Positions 13,012 to 21,425 of a stretch of 64,000 nucleotides of DNA are shown here, piece after piece. The stretch comes from Microbacterium cremeum (lineage in GTDB: Bacteria; Actinomycetota; Actinomycetes; Actinomycetales; Microbacteriaceae). Location of the stretch: assembly GCF_015277855.1 (NCBI RefSeq), contig NZ_CP063812.1:2604001-2668000 (forward strand). Reading direction: 5' to 3'. The notes beneath the pieces are model-generated. The model had not been told where the DNA came from and made no database searches. It worked only from the letters and a program-made list of their open reading frames with translations. Positions within the stretch are counted from its first letter, which is position 1; each line of letters opens with the position of its first letter. Both the position numbers and the translations under genes were made by a program.

Positions 13012-13033
13012 CCGCCCATTCTCCCACGACGGC

Positions 13034-13240
13034 TCAGGCGCGGAGAGTCTCGTGGCGCACGACCACCCAGCCCTTGGGCACCGACAGGCGGTCGGTGTGG
13101 ATCGCGCAGAGGTCGTGGGCGTGAGGGTCGCCGCCGGCACCGAGCGGACCGATCGCGGCCATCTGGTCGCCGTAGTCGTAGGTGAGGGTCGTGATGGCCT
13201 CGCGGGCGCAACCGACTTTGGAGCAGACTCTCTCGCGCAT
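13034..13240 (-). CDS. DUF3499 protein (small Cys-rich)
   Basis: A 68-residue protein of the actinobacterial DUF3499 family. Two N-terminal cysteines (CSKVGC), the [15 protein letters not shown] segment, and [17 protein letters not shown] with a third Cys and a His suggest a metal-binding mini-domain; the metal is inference. The ATG at 13240 was preferred to the in-frame ATG at 13246 because a TAGCGT hexamer lies exactly 7 nt before it, and no ribosome site exists for either. The gene sits 22 bp upstream of ahcY on the same strand and is divergent from the zincin-like gene, as in the conserved whiB2-manA neighbourhood of other actinobacteria. Confidence 0.85.
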   Translation of the reverse strand: MRERVCSKVGCAREAITTLTYDYGDQMAAIGPLGAGGDPHAHDLCAIHTDRLSVPKGWVVVRHETLRA

Positions 13241-13247
13241 CGCCATG

Positions 13248-13253
13248 ACGCTA
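13248..13253 (-). promoter_or_regulatory. -10 element of the DUF3499 gene (leaderless)
   Basis: TAGCGT on the minus strand lies 7 nt before ATG 13240 but only 1 nt before ATG 13246, which decides the start in favour of the former. The rest of the 117-bp gap up to the divergent zincin-like promoter shows nothing else that I recognise. Confidence 0.5.
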
Positions 13254-13357
13254 CCGCGCCCGGAGGACACTCCCGCGGATGCCGCGCCGCAGGGCCGCCG
13301 CGTTTCGTCGCGGCGGCGGAGCGCCCTCGCGCAACGACCGAGACGGCACCGGCGACC

Positions 13358-13363
13358 TAAGCT
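13358..13363 (+). promoter_or_regulatory. -10 element of the zincin-like gene (leaderless)
   Basis: TAAGCT lies 6 nt before the ATG at 13370, with no ribosome site in between. It fits the leaderless pattern seen repeatedly in this window. Confidence 0.5.
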
Positions 13364-13369
13364 GGGTCC

Positions 13370-13810
13370 ATGGCGTGGCGGAGGGCGAAGATCAGCGAGC
13401 ACGCGCCGCGGCGCGCGGATCGGCACGGCCGGCACGGCCGCGTCGGGCGCAGTCCCGTCGTGCGCCCGCCACTCCCCCCGCTCGACACGCGGGTCGACCG
13501 CTTCGACCTCGCGGTCGGGACAGCCGCCGAGTTCCTCCGGTCGGCGTGGCCGGAGCTGCGCGCGGTGCGCTTCGAGGTCGCCGACATGCCCATGGCCACC
13601 GATGCCGGCGGCATCCCGCGCTGGACGGTGCTGCCCGAAGAGAAGCGCATCATCCTGTACCGCTTGCCGATCGAGCGCCTCAGCCACCTGCACCGCGACG
13701 ACGACCTGCATCGCCGCATCATGGTGGAGAGCGCCGTGTTCCGCGCCGCCGCCCAGTACCTCGACCGCGATCCCTGGGACCTCGGTCCGGAGCGCTTCAG
13801 ATTCTTCTGA
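13370..13810 (+). CDS. Zincin-like metallopeptidase-family protein lacking HExxH
   Basis: A 146-residue protein. A basic, Arg/His-rich N-terminus (about 45 residues) precedes a fold resembling the zincin-like family PF06262: a RFDLAVGTAAEFL helix, a beta-rich centre with FEVADMPMATDAGG and a KRIILYRLPIERL strand-helix, then the helix where HExxH should lie. Here that helix reads MVESAVFRAAAQYL, so the zinc-binding histidines are absent and proteolysis is unlikely. Related genes without the motif occur beside DUF3499 and whiB genes in other actinobacteria, so loss of the motif may be a subfamily trait. The function is unknown. Confidence 0.7.
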   Translation: MAWRRAKISEHAPRRADRHGRHGRVGRSPVVRPPLPPLDTRVDRFDLAVGTAAEFLRSAWPELRAVRFEVADMPMATDAGGIPRWTVLPEEKRIILYRLPIERLSHLHRDDDLHRRIMVESAVFRAAAQYLDRDPWDLGPERFRFF

Positions 13811-13864
13811 CGCGACGCGTCCCCCGCCGTCCAGGACCCGCGCCGTGCGCTGATGCGGTCCGCG

Positions 13865-15310
13865 TCACGGGTAGACGATGATCTGCGGCGCCGCCGCGTC
13901 CGCCGGCCACACCGGGAAACCGGCGAGCGCGCTGTCGCCGGTGAACGACAGCGACGCGTGCACGGGCGACGCGGGCTCGATCAGGTAGACCGTGCGCGAC
14001 GACAGGCGCGCGGTCATCGCGCCGTCGGCGGGAACGGTGAGCTCGAGCCGGAACGCGCCGTCCTCGGAGGTCACCGCGACCACGACGGGTTCGTCGGCCG
14101 GGTTCACGACCGTGAGAGTGGGCGGCGGTCCGCTGGGCACCGCGAACAGGCTCGGCACCGACACCTCCGGCGCGGGGGTGTACCACGCGAAGTCGGCGCC
14201 CTCGTCGAACCCCGTCGCCTGCCAGACCGCCGCGAGCACCGGCGCCGAGGCTTCGACCTCGACCGTGTACGAGCCGACGGCCAGCCCATCGAGAGCGAGC
14301 TCGAGCGGCTTGCCCTCCTCGAGCGGCACCTGCTGCGGTTCGAGCGCCGGCTCGGCGCGGCCGATCGCGGTGACCGTCACGGTCGCGTCGGTCGCCGCCG
14401 ACGGCGCCACGATCCGCAGCACCGTGGCCGACTGGGTGATCTCGGGTTCGGCGGGCGTCCCCGGCCGGGCGGATGCTCCGGACTCCTCGCTGCGGCCGGT
14501 GACGCTGACCCCGGTGATCGTCTGCGTCGGGGCCGGGCGCGGGACCGCACCGACCTGGTCGACACCGCCCGGCGTCAGCGTGCGCATGATGCTCGCCTGC
14601 AGCGACGCGTGGATGGGGGCGCCGACGGCGGACACGCGGATGACGGGGCTCGCCTCGTCGAGCGCGATCCCCGCCAGCGGCACCACCCGCTGCGTGCCGG
14701 GGGCCACCACGATGTCGGAGGCTCCGGGCGGGACCTGCGGCCCGCCGACGCCGAATACCGTGAGCTCCACCGTCGCCGGCACGGTGCCCGGGTTCGCGAG
14801 GAGAACGAGGTCGGCGGCGCCGGTCAGGCCCGACCCGCCGATGAGCCACGATTCCAGCAGCGGCGGGCGGCACGAGGACGCCGCGAACCCGGAGAGGTCG
14901 TCGGCGGTGACCGTGGCGGCGCCGGCCGCGGCGACGTCGACCCGCTGACGGTCCTGCGGGGGCGCCGTGAAGACCAGCGGTCCGGGGCCGACGGCGGGCA
15001 CCTCGAGCTGCTGCTCGGCGGGAGGGGGCGCATCCACGCTCACGCCGCTCGTGACGGACTGCGGCGCCGCCGTCACCACGGAGTCGGCATCCGTCGGATC
15101 CCGGCCGATCAGAAGCAGCCCGCCGTCGCACGCCGCCACCGAGGCCGCGGGCGCCGGGGTCGCCGCGACTCTGACCGGATCGCGGGTGAGGGTCGGCCAC
15201 GGCACCGACACCGCGGTGACGACGGCCATCGCCGCCGCGATGGACACGACCGTGCCGATCAGCATCCTCGTGCTGGTCGTCGCCCACCGGAACACCCGTC
15301 GATCGCTCAT
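13865..15310 (-). CDS. DUF5719 family extracytoplasmic protein
   Basis: A 481-residue protein with one N-terminal membrane anchor (about residues 16-37) and a large beta-rich, Ala/Val/Pro-rich extracytoplasmic region containing two Cys (ACDGG near 60 and SSCRPP near 150). Repeated immunoglobulin-like strand patterns occur, for example LVLLANPGTVPATVELTVFG and PTLTVVNPADEPVVVAVTS. It overlaps the giant glycosyltransferase gene as ATGA, so the two are translationally coupled. DUF5719 proteins are seen next to this glycosyltransferase in other high-GC actinobacteria. A joint role in envelope glycan assembly is inference. Confidence 0.75.
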   Translation of the reverse strand: MSDRRVFRWATTSTRMLIGTVVSIAAAMAVVTAVSVPWPTLTRDPVRVAATPAPAASVAACDGGLLLIGRDPTDADSVVTAAPQSVTSGVSVDAPPPAEQQLEVPAVGPGPLVFTAPPQDRQRVDVAAAGAATVTADDLSGFAASSCRPPLLESWLIGGSGLTGAADLVLLANPGTVPATVELTVFGVGGPQVPPGASDIVVAPGTQRVVPLAGIALDEASPVIRVSAVGAPIHASLQASIMRTLTPGGVDQVGAVPRPAPTQTITGVSVTGRSEESGASARPGTPAEPEITQSATVLRIVAPSAATDATVTVTAIGRAEPALEPQQVPLEEGKPLELALDGLAVGSYTVEVEASAPVLAAVWQATGFDEGADFAWYTPAPEVSVPSLFAVPSGPPPTLTVVNPADEPVVVAVTSEDGAFRLELTVPADGAMTARLSSRTVYLIEPASPVHASLSFTGDSALAGFPVWPADAAAPQIIVYP

Positions 15311-18168
15311 CGGCCCTCCTGCCAGTGCGGCCCGACCACGCGCGGTGTGCGACGCGCGTCACGCCGAGTCGCCGCGGTCGGAAGCGCCAGCAGCAGCGCG
15401 ATGCCGAACACGACGAGCTGGCCGATCGCGATCGCCCGCGAGAGGGCGGCGACGGATGCCGGCTCCCGCGGTCGCGGCGCGATGTCGGCGATGACGCGCC
15501 ACAGCTCGCCCTTGGCCGTGTCGCCGACGACGACGAGCGTCTCGCGCTGGTTGAGCGCGGTGGTCGCCGACAGCCGCATCATGCGGGCGGTATCGGACTC
15601 CGGGGGCGGCGAGGGGGCCAGGAGGATGAAGCCGACGCCGAGGTCGGCGAGCTCGGCCACGGCGTCTTCCGCGGCCGAGGTGACGAGGTCGGCGGCGAGG
15701 TCGGCCACGGCGTCGTCCTGCGGCGTGGCGCGCGTGCGGGTCGCGAGCATCGTCGTCTGCCCGCTGAGGGTCTCGCTCGCCCCCCACACGATCTGGGCCG
15801 AGACCCCCGAGACCGCCTGCGGGGTCAGCACCAGCGTGCCGACGTCGGGGTCGTCGCGCCCCTCGGCCGCCACGAAGGCCGGCAGCGTGCTCGCCGGGCC
15901 GTTGGTGATCGTCGCGCGGTTCTGCGTCATCGCGGTGAGCGAGGGCACTGCGAGGACGACGACCCCCGCGCATACGACGGCGGCCGCGACGCCGCGCACG
16001 ACGGCGGCCCGCGGCGCGAGACCGGCGTCGAGGGTCACGAGCGCCGCGCCGAGCGCTCCCAGCCACGCGAGGCTGAGGCCCGCGCCGGGCCAGAGCGGGA
16101 CGGCGATCGACTGCGCGAAGGCGACCGACACGCCGACAGCGGCGAACGCGGTGCCCATGCCGAGGGCGGTGACGACGAGGAGGGATGTTCCGACCGCCCA
16201 GCGCTGCGTGAGCGGCGCCGCGAGGGCGAGCAGCGCGATCGGGACGGTGAGCAGCGGCACCCACCACGTCGGCCCCTCCGGCAGGAGTGCCGTCCACCCC
16301 GCGAGGTCGGGGGTCGGGATGCCGGCGACCAGGAGGGCGCGTCCGACGGGGTCTGGGGCCACCTGGGGCCCCGCCCACGGTACGCCGGGGTCGGCCAGAA
16401 GTCCCCACAGCCGCGACTGCGCGAACGCGTTCCACACGAGCGGCGCCGCGAGCGCCAGCGAGGGCACGACGGTCCACACGATCCGGGCAACGCCCCGCCC
16501 GGCGCGCAGCGCCACGGCGAGCAGGATCGCGGTGGCCCACAGCACCCCGAGGGCGGGCGCGAGCGACGGGGCGGTGGCGACGACGGCCGCGAGGATGAGG
16601 GATGCCGTGCCGGCGGCCGCCCACGACCGATGCGCGACGGATCCGGCGACGAACAGCCAGGGCAGCAGGAGATGGAGCAGGACCCCCGTCGGCCGGCCCT
16701 GGGTCAGCGCGACCAGCAGTGCCGGCGAGAGCGCCCACACCGCGCCGCCGAGCAGTCGCAGCGACGATCGCTCGGTCACGCGGGTCGCGGCGAACCAGCC
16801 TCCCAGTGCGGCCAGCGGGAGCGCGAGGATCCAGAGTGCGACGAGCGCTCGCGACGGCTCCCACGGGGCGAGCGAGCCCAGGAGCGCGATCACGGCGGCG
16901 AACGGGTCGGCCGGCCCGATCGTGTCGGGCCCGAGCACGCGCTGCCCGAACGCGGCCTCGTCCCACAGCCGGCCGACGGTGCCGGCCAGCGGCTGCAGCG
17001 CACCGCCGCCGAGCACGGGCCAGGCGAGCAGGGCCGGGAAGGCCGCGACAGACACCACGAGCGCGCCGAGCACGAGCCACGCACCGCCGCCGGTGAAGAA
17101 GTGCAGATCGCCGCGACGGTGACCGCCGACTCCCGCGTCGGGGTCGTCGTCGAGCCTCTCGCGCATCTCTGCGCCGGTCGTCCGCAGCGGCGCGAGCTGC
17201 GCCCACGACGCGCTGCGCGCCGCGGCGATACGGCGGCGCGCCCGCACCAGCGGGACGATCCGCACGAGCACGACGGCGGCCGCCGCCCACTCCGGGCCGA
17301 TGCGCGCCGGCTGCTTGCGCACGAGGTCGACGAGGGTGCGCCACAGCGCGAGCGGCAGCAGCGAGAGCCAGTGCAGCGGCACGGCGAGCGCCGGCGCGTA
17401 GGCGAGCCGCCGGTGCAGCTGCGCGACGCGTTCGGCATAGGTGATGCGTCGGCGGCGCTGCGGCGTGGTCGGCGTGGGCAGGCCCGCGGCCCCGTCGCCG
17501 GCGGTGGCGACGAGCGCGGCCGGCACGAGCGAGACGCGGGCACCCGCGAGGCGGGCGCGGACGCCGAGGTCGAGACCTTCGTCGGCACCGGCCAGGGCGC
17601 GATCGAGCCCCTGCAGTCTGTGCCAGGCGTCGGTGCGGATGAGGATGCCGCGGACGTCGGCGCCCAGCACGTCCTCACGGGCGTCGTGCTGGCCCTGGTC
17701 GAACTCGCCGTCGGCGAGCGGGACGGTGCGCCCGAACCGCGTCATGCCGACGCCGAGCGACACGATCTCGGCCCGGTCGTCCCACCGCACGAGCTTGGGG
17801 GCGACGAAGGCGACGGACGGCGAGAGCTCGAGCGCGCCGACGAGGCGCGTCAGCGCATCGGGCTCGGGCGCGGTGTCCTGGGCGAGCAGCCACACCGCGT
17901 CGCCGTCGATGTGCGGCGTGACGAGGGCGGTCGCCGCGGCGAAGCCGGTCGATGCCGGGGCCTTCACGACGGACTCGGCGCCTGCGGCATCCGCGATCTC
18001 GAACAGTCGGTCGTCGCCGCCGCACACCACGATGGTCACGACGTCGGGCTGTCGCGTCTGCTCCGACAGCGCCGCCAGCGTGCGCTTGAGGTGGAACCCC
18101 GTCGGCGTACGACCGTCGGGACGCACGACGACGACGGCGTGCACTCGATCAGACGTGGCTTCGGGCAT
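15307..18168 (-). CDS. Giant GT2-family membrane glycosyltransferase
   Basis: A 953-residue protein in two parts. Residues 1-240 form a GT2 domain: a HAVVVVRPDG strand, PDVVTIVVCGGDD, and WLLAQDTAPEPDALTRLV in the position of the metal-binding motif, with QD in place of a clear DxD. From about residue 270 onward there are roughly a dozen hydrophobic segments broken by charged loops. The architecture suggests a membrane-bound transferase acting on lipid-linked sugars for a wall or surface glycan; donor and acceptor cannot be read from sequence. A TAGGCT hexamer 9 nt before ATG implies a near-leaderless mRNA. The gene is coupled to the downstream DUF5719 gene. Confidence 0.85.
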   Translation of the reverse strand: MPEATSDRVHAVVVVRPDGRTPTGFHLKRTLAALSEQTRQPDVVTIVVCGGDDRLFEIADAAGAESVVKAPASTGFAAATALVTPHIDGDAVWLLAQDTAPEPDALTRLVGALELSPSVAFVAPKLVRWDDRAEIVSLGVGMTRFGRTVPLADGEFDQGQHDAREDVLGADVRGILIRTDAWHRLQGLDRALAGADEGLDLGVRARLAGARVSLVPAALVATAGDGAAGLPTPTTPQRRRRITYAERVAQLHRRLAYAPALAVPLHWLSLLPLALWRTLVDLVRKQPARIGPEWAAAAVVLVRIVPLVRARRRIAAARSASWAQLAPLRTTGAEMRERLDDDPDAGVGGHRRGDLHFFTGGGAWLVLGALVVSVAAFPALLAWPVLGGGALQPLAGTVGRLWDEAAFGQRVLGPDTIGPADPFAAVIALLGSLAPWEPSRALVALWILALPLAALGGWFAATRVTERSSLRLLGGAVWALSPALLVALTQGRPTGVLLHLLLPWLFVAGSVAHRSWAAAGTASLILAAVVATAPSLAPALGVLWATAILLAVALRAGRGVARIVWTVVPSLALAAPLVWNAFAQSRLWGLLADPGVPWAGPQVAPDPVGRALLVAGIPTPDLAGWTALLPEGPTWWVPLLTVPIALLALAAPLTQRWAVGTSLLVVTALGMGTAFAAVGVSVAFAQSIAVPLWPGAGLSLAWLGALGAALVTLDAGLAPRAAVVRGVAAAVVCAGVVVLAVPSLTAMTQNRATITNGPASTLPAFVAAEGRDDPDVGTLVLTPQAVSGVSAQIVWGASETLSGQTTMLATRTRATPQDDAVADLAADLVTSAAEDAVAELADLGVGFILLAPSPPPESDTARMMRLSATTALNQRETLVVVGDTAKGELWRVIADIAPRPREPASVAALSRAIAIGQLVVFGIALLLALPTAATRRDARRTPRVVGPHWQEGR

Positions 18169-18177
18169 GGCTCGGCC

Positions 18178-18183
18178 AGCCTA
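18178..18183 (-). promoter_or_regulatory. -10 element of the giant glycosyltransferase gene
   Basis: TAGGCT on the minus strand ends 9 nt before ATG 18168 and no ribosome site is present. The transcript would have a leader of at most a few bases. Confidence 0.45.
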
Positions 18184-18259
18184 GGCGGGCGCGCGCGTCA
18201 CACCGAGGCGTACGCGCCGGACGCGGCCGGATCCCCCGACCGACCGCGATCCCGCGACG

Positions 18260-18586
18260 TCACCCGGCTCGGCGCTTGAGCTTGCGGCGCTCGCGTTCGC
18301 TGAGGCCGCCCCAGATCCCGAACCGCTCGTCGTTCTGCAACGCGTACTCGAGGCACTGGTCTCGAACGTCGCACGACGTGCAGATGCGCTTGGCATCGCG
18401 CGTGGAGCCGCCCTTCTCGGGGAAGAACGCCTCCGGATCGGTCTGGGCGCACAAGGCGTCCGTCTGCCAGGAGAGCGGATTGTCTTCTTCCGCCTCGGTA
18501 TTGCGGCGAACCCCCGGAACCCCCAGCTGAACCGGATCGACGAACCAGTCGCCGGGAACGCCGGAACGGTAATGCGAAACCGTCAT
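18260..18586 (-). CDS. whiB: WhiB-family iron-sulfur transcription factor (WhiB2-like)
   Basis: A 108-residue Wbl protein. Four cysteines in the family spacing (C46, then C69-x2-C72-x5-C78) bind a [4Fe-4S] cluster. The GIWGG turn at 90-94 and the basic tail SERERRKLKRRAG bind the sigma factor and DNA. Placement between manA and a large glycosyltransferase mirrors whiB2 of mycobacteria and whiB of streptomycetes, which are needed for septation or development; orthology is inferred from context and sequence. A GGGGGGTGAG ribosome site precedes the ATG by 7 nt. Confidence 0.93.
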   Translation of the reverse strand: MTVSHYRSGVPGDWFVDPVQLGVPGVRRNTEAEEDNPLSWQTDALCAQTDPEAFFPEKGGSTRDAKRICTSCDVRDQCLEYALQNDERFGIWGGLSERERRKLKRRAG

Positions 18587-18636
18587 GTCGTTCTCACCCC
18601 CCGTGATCCTGCTCCACGCTGTCGCGTGTACGGATA

Positions 18637-18665
18637 ATTACACCCGTGTAGTTCACCGAGGTCAA
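18637..18665 (-). promoter_or_regulatory. whiB promoter with inverted repeat in the spacer
   Basis: On the minus strand TTGACC (18660-18665) and TGTAAT (18637-18642) are 17 nt apart, giving a leader of about 44 nt with a good ribosome site. The spacer and -10 contain the inverted repeat TACAC-CC-GTGTA (18639-18650), a possible operator. The rest of the 170-bp gap up to manA shows nothing else that I recognise. Confidence 0.6.
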
Positions 18666-18756
18666 GTCGCAGATACTAAAGCCTCAACCGGCTCTTGAAC
18701 TTTCACGACGCGCCGACGGCGTGTCGCGCTGTCGTAACGGTCCGATGAGAATCCCC

Positions 18757-19917
18757 TCACGCACTGCGCGAGACGCCCGGGAGCGCCACGAACAGCTCAC
18801 CCTCGCCCGAGACGCCGAGGGTCTTCTCGTCGGGCGTGACCAGCGCCGCCTGGCCGGGCGCGAGCGTCACCGATCCCGCCGCCGCACCGCCGGTGAGCGT
18901 CACCGATCCCGACGTCGCGAGCGCGATCGCGGGTCCGGTGATCGGCAGCGACGCCGTCCCGGCGCCCGGCGTCACCGCGAGCAGCGAGAAGTCCGCGACC
19001 GGTACGTCGTAGCGTCGCACGCCCCCGCCGAGGGCGACCGGCAGGAGCACCGGCGGCACCCCCGTCGTGTCGTCGAGCACGGCGACGAGCTCGGTCGCGT
19101 CGACGTGCTTGGGGGTGAGGCCGCCGCGGAGCACGTTGTCGCTGGCGGCCATGATCTCCACACCGAGTCCTTCGAGGTACGCGTGGAGGACCCCGGCGGG
19201 CACGAACAGCCCCTCGCCTCGCCGGAGCGTCACCAGGTTCATCAGGAGCGCGACGACGATCCCCGGGTCGCCGGGGAAGTCCTGGTCCAGCCTGCGGGCG
19301 AGGGCGAGCTCGTCGGCGAACTCGGGGACGTCGGCGGCGACGGCTGCGGCGATGACCTCGCGCGCGGCGCCGGCCCCGTCGGCCAGCAGCCAGCCGATGA
19401 TGCCCGAGGGCGAGGCATCCGTCGCCGCCAGCTGCTCGCCGAGCGGCGCGGCACCGTCGCCCAGCGCGGCGACCAGGCGGCGCGTGGCGTCGAGGTCGCG
19501 GACGCCCGCGAGTGCGCGGAACGTGTCGCTCAGCGCCACGATGAGCTCGGGCTTGTGGTTGTCGTCGCGGTAGGTGCGGCTCGAGGCGTCGCGCGGGATG
19601 CCCGCCGCCTCCTCGCGCGCGAAGCCCGCCTCGGCCTGCGCCTTCGACGGATGCGCCTGGATCGAGAGCGCGGATGCCGCGGCCAGCAGCTTCAGCAGGT
19701 AGGGCAGGGGCGCATCGATACCGGCGGAAGGGCCTTCGTCGGCGATCCAGTGGTCGAGCGTGCGACCGTCGGGCGTCTCGGACGGGTCGCCGGGGTGGTC
19801 CCCGAACCAGACCTCGGCTTCGGGGCGCCCCGACGGCGCGCGGCCCACGAGATCGGCGATGAGCGAGGTCGAGCCCCACGCATAGTCGCGCGGGTCGTTG
19901 GCGAGCGGGATGAGCAT
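18757..19917 (-). CDS. manA: Mannose-6-phosphate isomerase, class I
   Basis: A 386-residue zinc enzyme interconverting fructose-6-phosphate and mannose-6-phosphate, the entry to GDP-mannose. Zinc ligands fall in SIQAHPSKAQAE and DDNHKPELIVAL. Further family motifs are GEGLFVPAGVLHAYLEG and the NVLRGGLTPKHVD segment before the C-terminal cupin. The length is normal. ATG 19917 is fixed by a TACGCT hexamer 6 nt upstream (leaderless); a longer open frame upstream has no family similarity. Two Gmd-like enzymes about 35 kb away would use GDP-mannose derived from this step. Confidence 0.95.
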   Translation of the reverse strand: MLIPLANDPRDYAWGSTSLIADLVGRAPSGRPEAEVWFGDHPGDPSETPDGRTLDHWIADEGPSAGIDAPLPYLLKLLAAASALSIQAHPSKAQAEAGFAREEAAGIPRDASSRTYRDDNHKPELIVALSDTFRALAGVRDLDATRRLVAALGDGAAPLGEQLAATDASPSGIIGWLLADGAGAAREVIAAAVAADVPEFADELALARRLDQDFPGDPGIVVALLMNLVTLRRGEGLFVPAGVLHAYLEGLGVEIMAASDNVLRGGLTPKHVDATELVAVLDDTTGVPPVLLPVALGGGVRRYDVPVADFSLLAVTPGAGTASLPITGPAIALATSGSVTLTGGAAAGSVTLAPGQAALVTPDEKTLGVSGEGELFVALPGVSRSA

Positions 19918-19923
19918 CCGCCC

Positions 19924-19929
19924 AGCGTA
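19924..19929 (-). promoter_or_regulatory. -10 element of manA (leaderless)
   Basis: TACGCT on the minus strand lies 6 nt before ATG 19917. It is separated from the divergent ligase promoter by about 65 bp. Confidence 0.5.
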
Positions 19930-19993
19930 CGGCGGGATCGGCGAGCGGGCGAAGCCAGACGAGACGCCCTCGGTTCGTTGCGGTGCGCCCCGG

Positions 19994-19999
19994 TACCCT
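19994..19999 (+). promoter_or_regulatory. -10 element of the ligase/GT/ugd transcription unit
   Basis: TACCCT lies 7 nt before ATG 20007, with no ribosome site. It probably drives the + strand unit 20-25 kb, perhaps with a second promoter at 22766. Confidence 0.5.
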
Positions 20000-20006
20000 G
20001 AGAGCG

Positions 20007-21425
20007 ATGGCCGTCTACTCGAAGCACCCGGCATCGGCACCGCCGAGCCCCCCGGTCCGTGAGAAGACCGGCCACCTCATGCTGCGCGGCTGGTGCATCG
20101 TGGTGCTGTTCATGTCGCTGTCGGGCGTGGCGTGGGTGCACGCATTCGGCACGGTGATCGCCGGCACCCTCACGATCGCGGGCGGCGTGCTGTCGGTCGC
20201 GCTGTGGGCCGTCGTCCGGCCGCCCGTGCAGTGGCGCCGGCTGCCGTGGTTCGTGGTCGCGTACGTCGCGTGGGCGACGCTGTCGCTGACGTGGTCGGCG
20301 TGGCCGCAGACCAGCGCGCTCACGCTGCTGCTCCTGTACATCACGACGCTCCAGGCCCTGTTCATCGGCAGCGTCCTGACCTGGCGCGAGCTGGTGCGCG
20401 CCGTCGCGTCGGCGCTCAAGTGGGTCATGGGACTGTCGATCCTGTTCGAGCTGTGGGTGTCGGTGTTCATCGGCGCGCCGATCCTCCCCGGGTTCGTCGT
20501 GGGGAAGGCCGACGACCCGATCGAGTACTGGTCCCGCAACAACCTCTTCGACTTCCCCGGACGCATCCAGGGCATCATGGGCAACGCCAACCTGCTCGCG
20601 CCGGTGGCCCTGCTCGCGATCATCGTGTTCGCGATCCGCTTCGCGGCGGGCGCCCCTCGGCGGGCGCTCCTCATCGGGTGGATCGCGCTCTCGGCGTTCC
20701 TGTTCGTGCGCGCGTCGTCGGCGACGTCGTTCCTCGCCGCGGCAGCCGTGGTGGTCGTACTCGCGACCGTGCTCCTGATGCGCCGGGCCACGAGGCCCGG
20801 CGAGCGCACCAAGTACTACATCGCGTACGCGGTCGTCGGCGTCGGCGGGCTCCTCACGCTGTGGCTGCTGCGCGACACGATCTTCGGCGCCCTCGGGCGC
20901 AGCGCCGACCTCACCGGACGCGAGCGCATCTGGGAGGCGGTCCTCGGCCGCGCCGCGGAGCACCCGTGGGTCGGGTGGGGCTTCGCGACTCCCTGGGCGC
21001 CGTGGGACCCGGCGTTCGACGGATGGGTCACCGACCACGGTCAGACCGTGCTGCAGGCCCACAACATGTGGATCGACGTCGCGATGCAGCTCGGCATCAT
21101 CGGCGTCGTGCTGCTGGCCCTCATGTACCTCGCGTTCGTGTGGCGGTCGTGGTTCTTCGCCGTCGACCGTCCCCGCTGGGATCTCCGCGACGATCGTCCG
21201 TACTCCGCCGTGACGCTGCTGCCCACCCTCGTCGGCGCCATCGTGATCGTCCAGGGCTTCGCCGAGTCCACGCCGCTCCTCCTCTGGGGGTGGCTGTTCG
21301 TCGTCATGCTCGGAGCGAAGATCAAGCAGTCGCCGCATGTCGGAGTGGGCCCCGCCGAGCAGAGCGCCGCGATCGAGCGCGGCGAGGCCGTCGACGGCGA
21401 CGAGCGGACGAAGCAGGGCGCGTGA
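20007..21425 (+). CDS. O-antigen ligase/polymerase family membrane protein (first)
   Basis: A 472-residue polytopic protein of the Wzy_C (O-antigen ligase) type. About ten hydrophobic segments flank a large extracytoplasmic loop containing the family signature: GRERIWEAVLGR, then HPWVGWGFATPW and QAHNMWIDVAMQLG, where Arg and His are the residues usually essential in WaaL/Wzy enzymes. It probably joins or polymerises lipid-linked glycan at the outer face of the membrane. ATG 20007 was chosen for the TACCCT hexamer 7 nt upstream. Its stop overlaps the next ligase-like gene (GTGA), so two related proteins are made together. Confidence 0.88.
   Translation: MAVYSKHPASAPPSPPVREKTGHLMLRGWCIVVLFMSLSGVAWVHAFGTVIAGTLTIAGGVLSVALWAVVRPPVQWRRLPWFVVAYVAWATLSLTWSAWPQTSALTLLLLYITTLQALFIGSVLTWRELVRAVASALKWVMGLSILFELWVSVFIGAPILPGFVVGKADDPIEYWSRNNLFDFPGRIQGIMGNANLLAPVALLAIIVFAIRFAAGAPRRALLIGWIALSAFLFVRASSATSFLAAAAVVVVLATVLLMRRATRPGERTKYYIAYAVVGVGGLLTLWLLRDTIFGALGRSADLTGRERIWEAVLGRAAEHPWVGWGFATPWAPWDPAFDGWVTDHGQTVLQAHNMWIDVAMQLGIIGVVLLALMYLAFVWRSWFFAVDRPRWDLRDDRPYSAVTLLPTLVGAIVIVQGFAESTPLLLWGWLFVVMLGAKIKQSPHVGVGPAEQSAAIERGEAVDGDERTKQGA

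Noticed and set aside
13853..18279. Very long + strand open frames opposite DUF5719 and the giant glycosyltransferase
   Set aside because: The translations are low-complexity Arg/Ala/Ser-rich with no hydrophobic or domain pattern, while the minus strand encodes coherent membrane and GT2 features.
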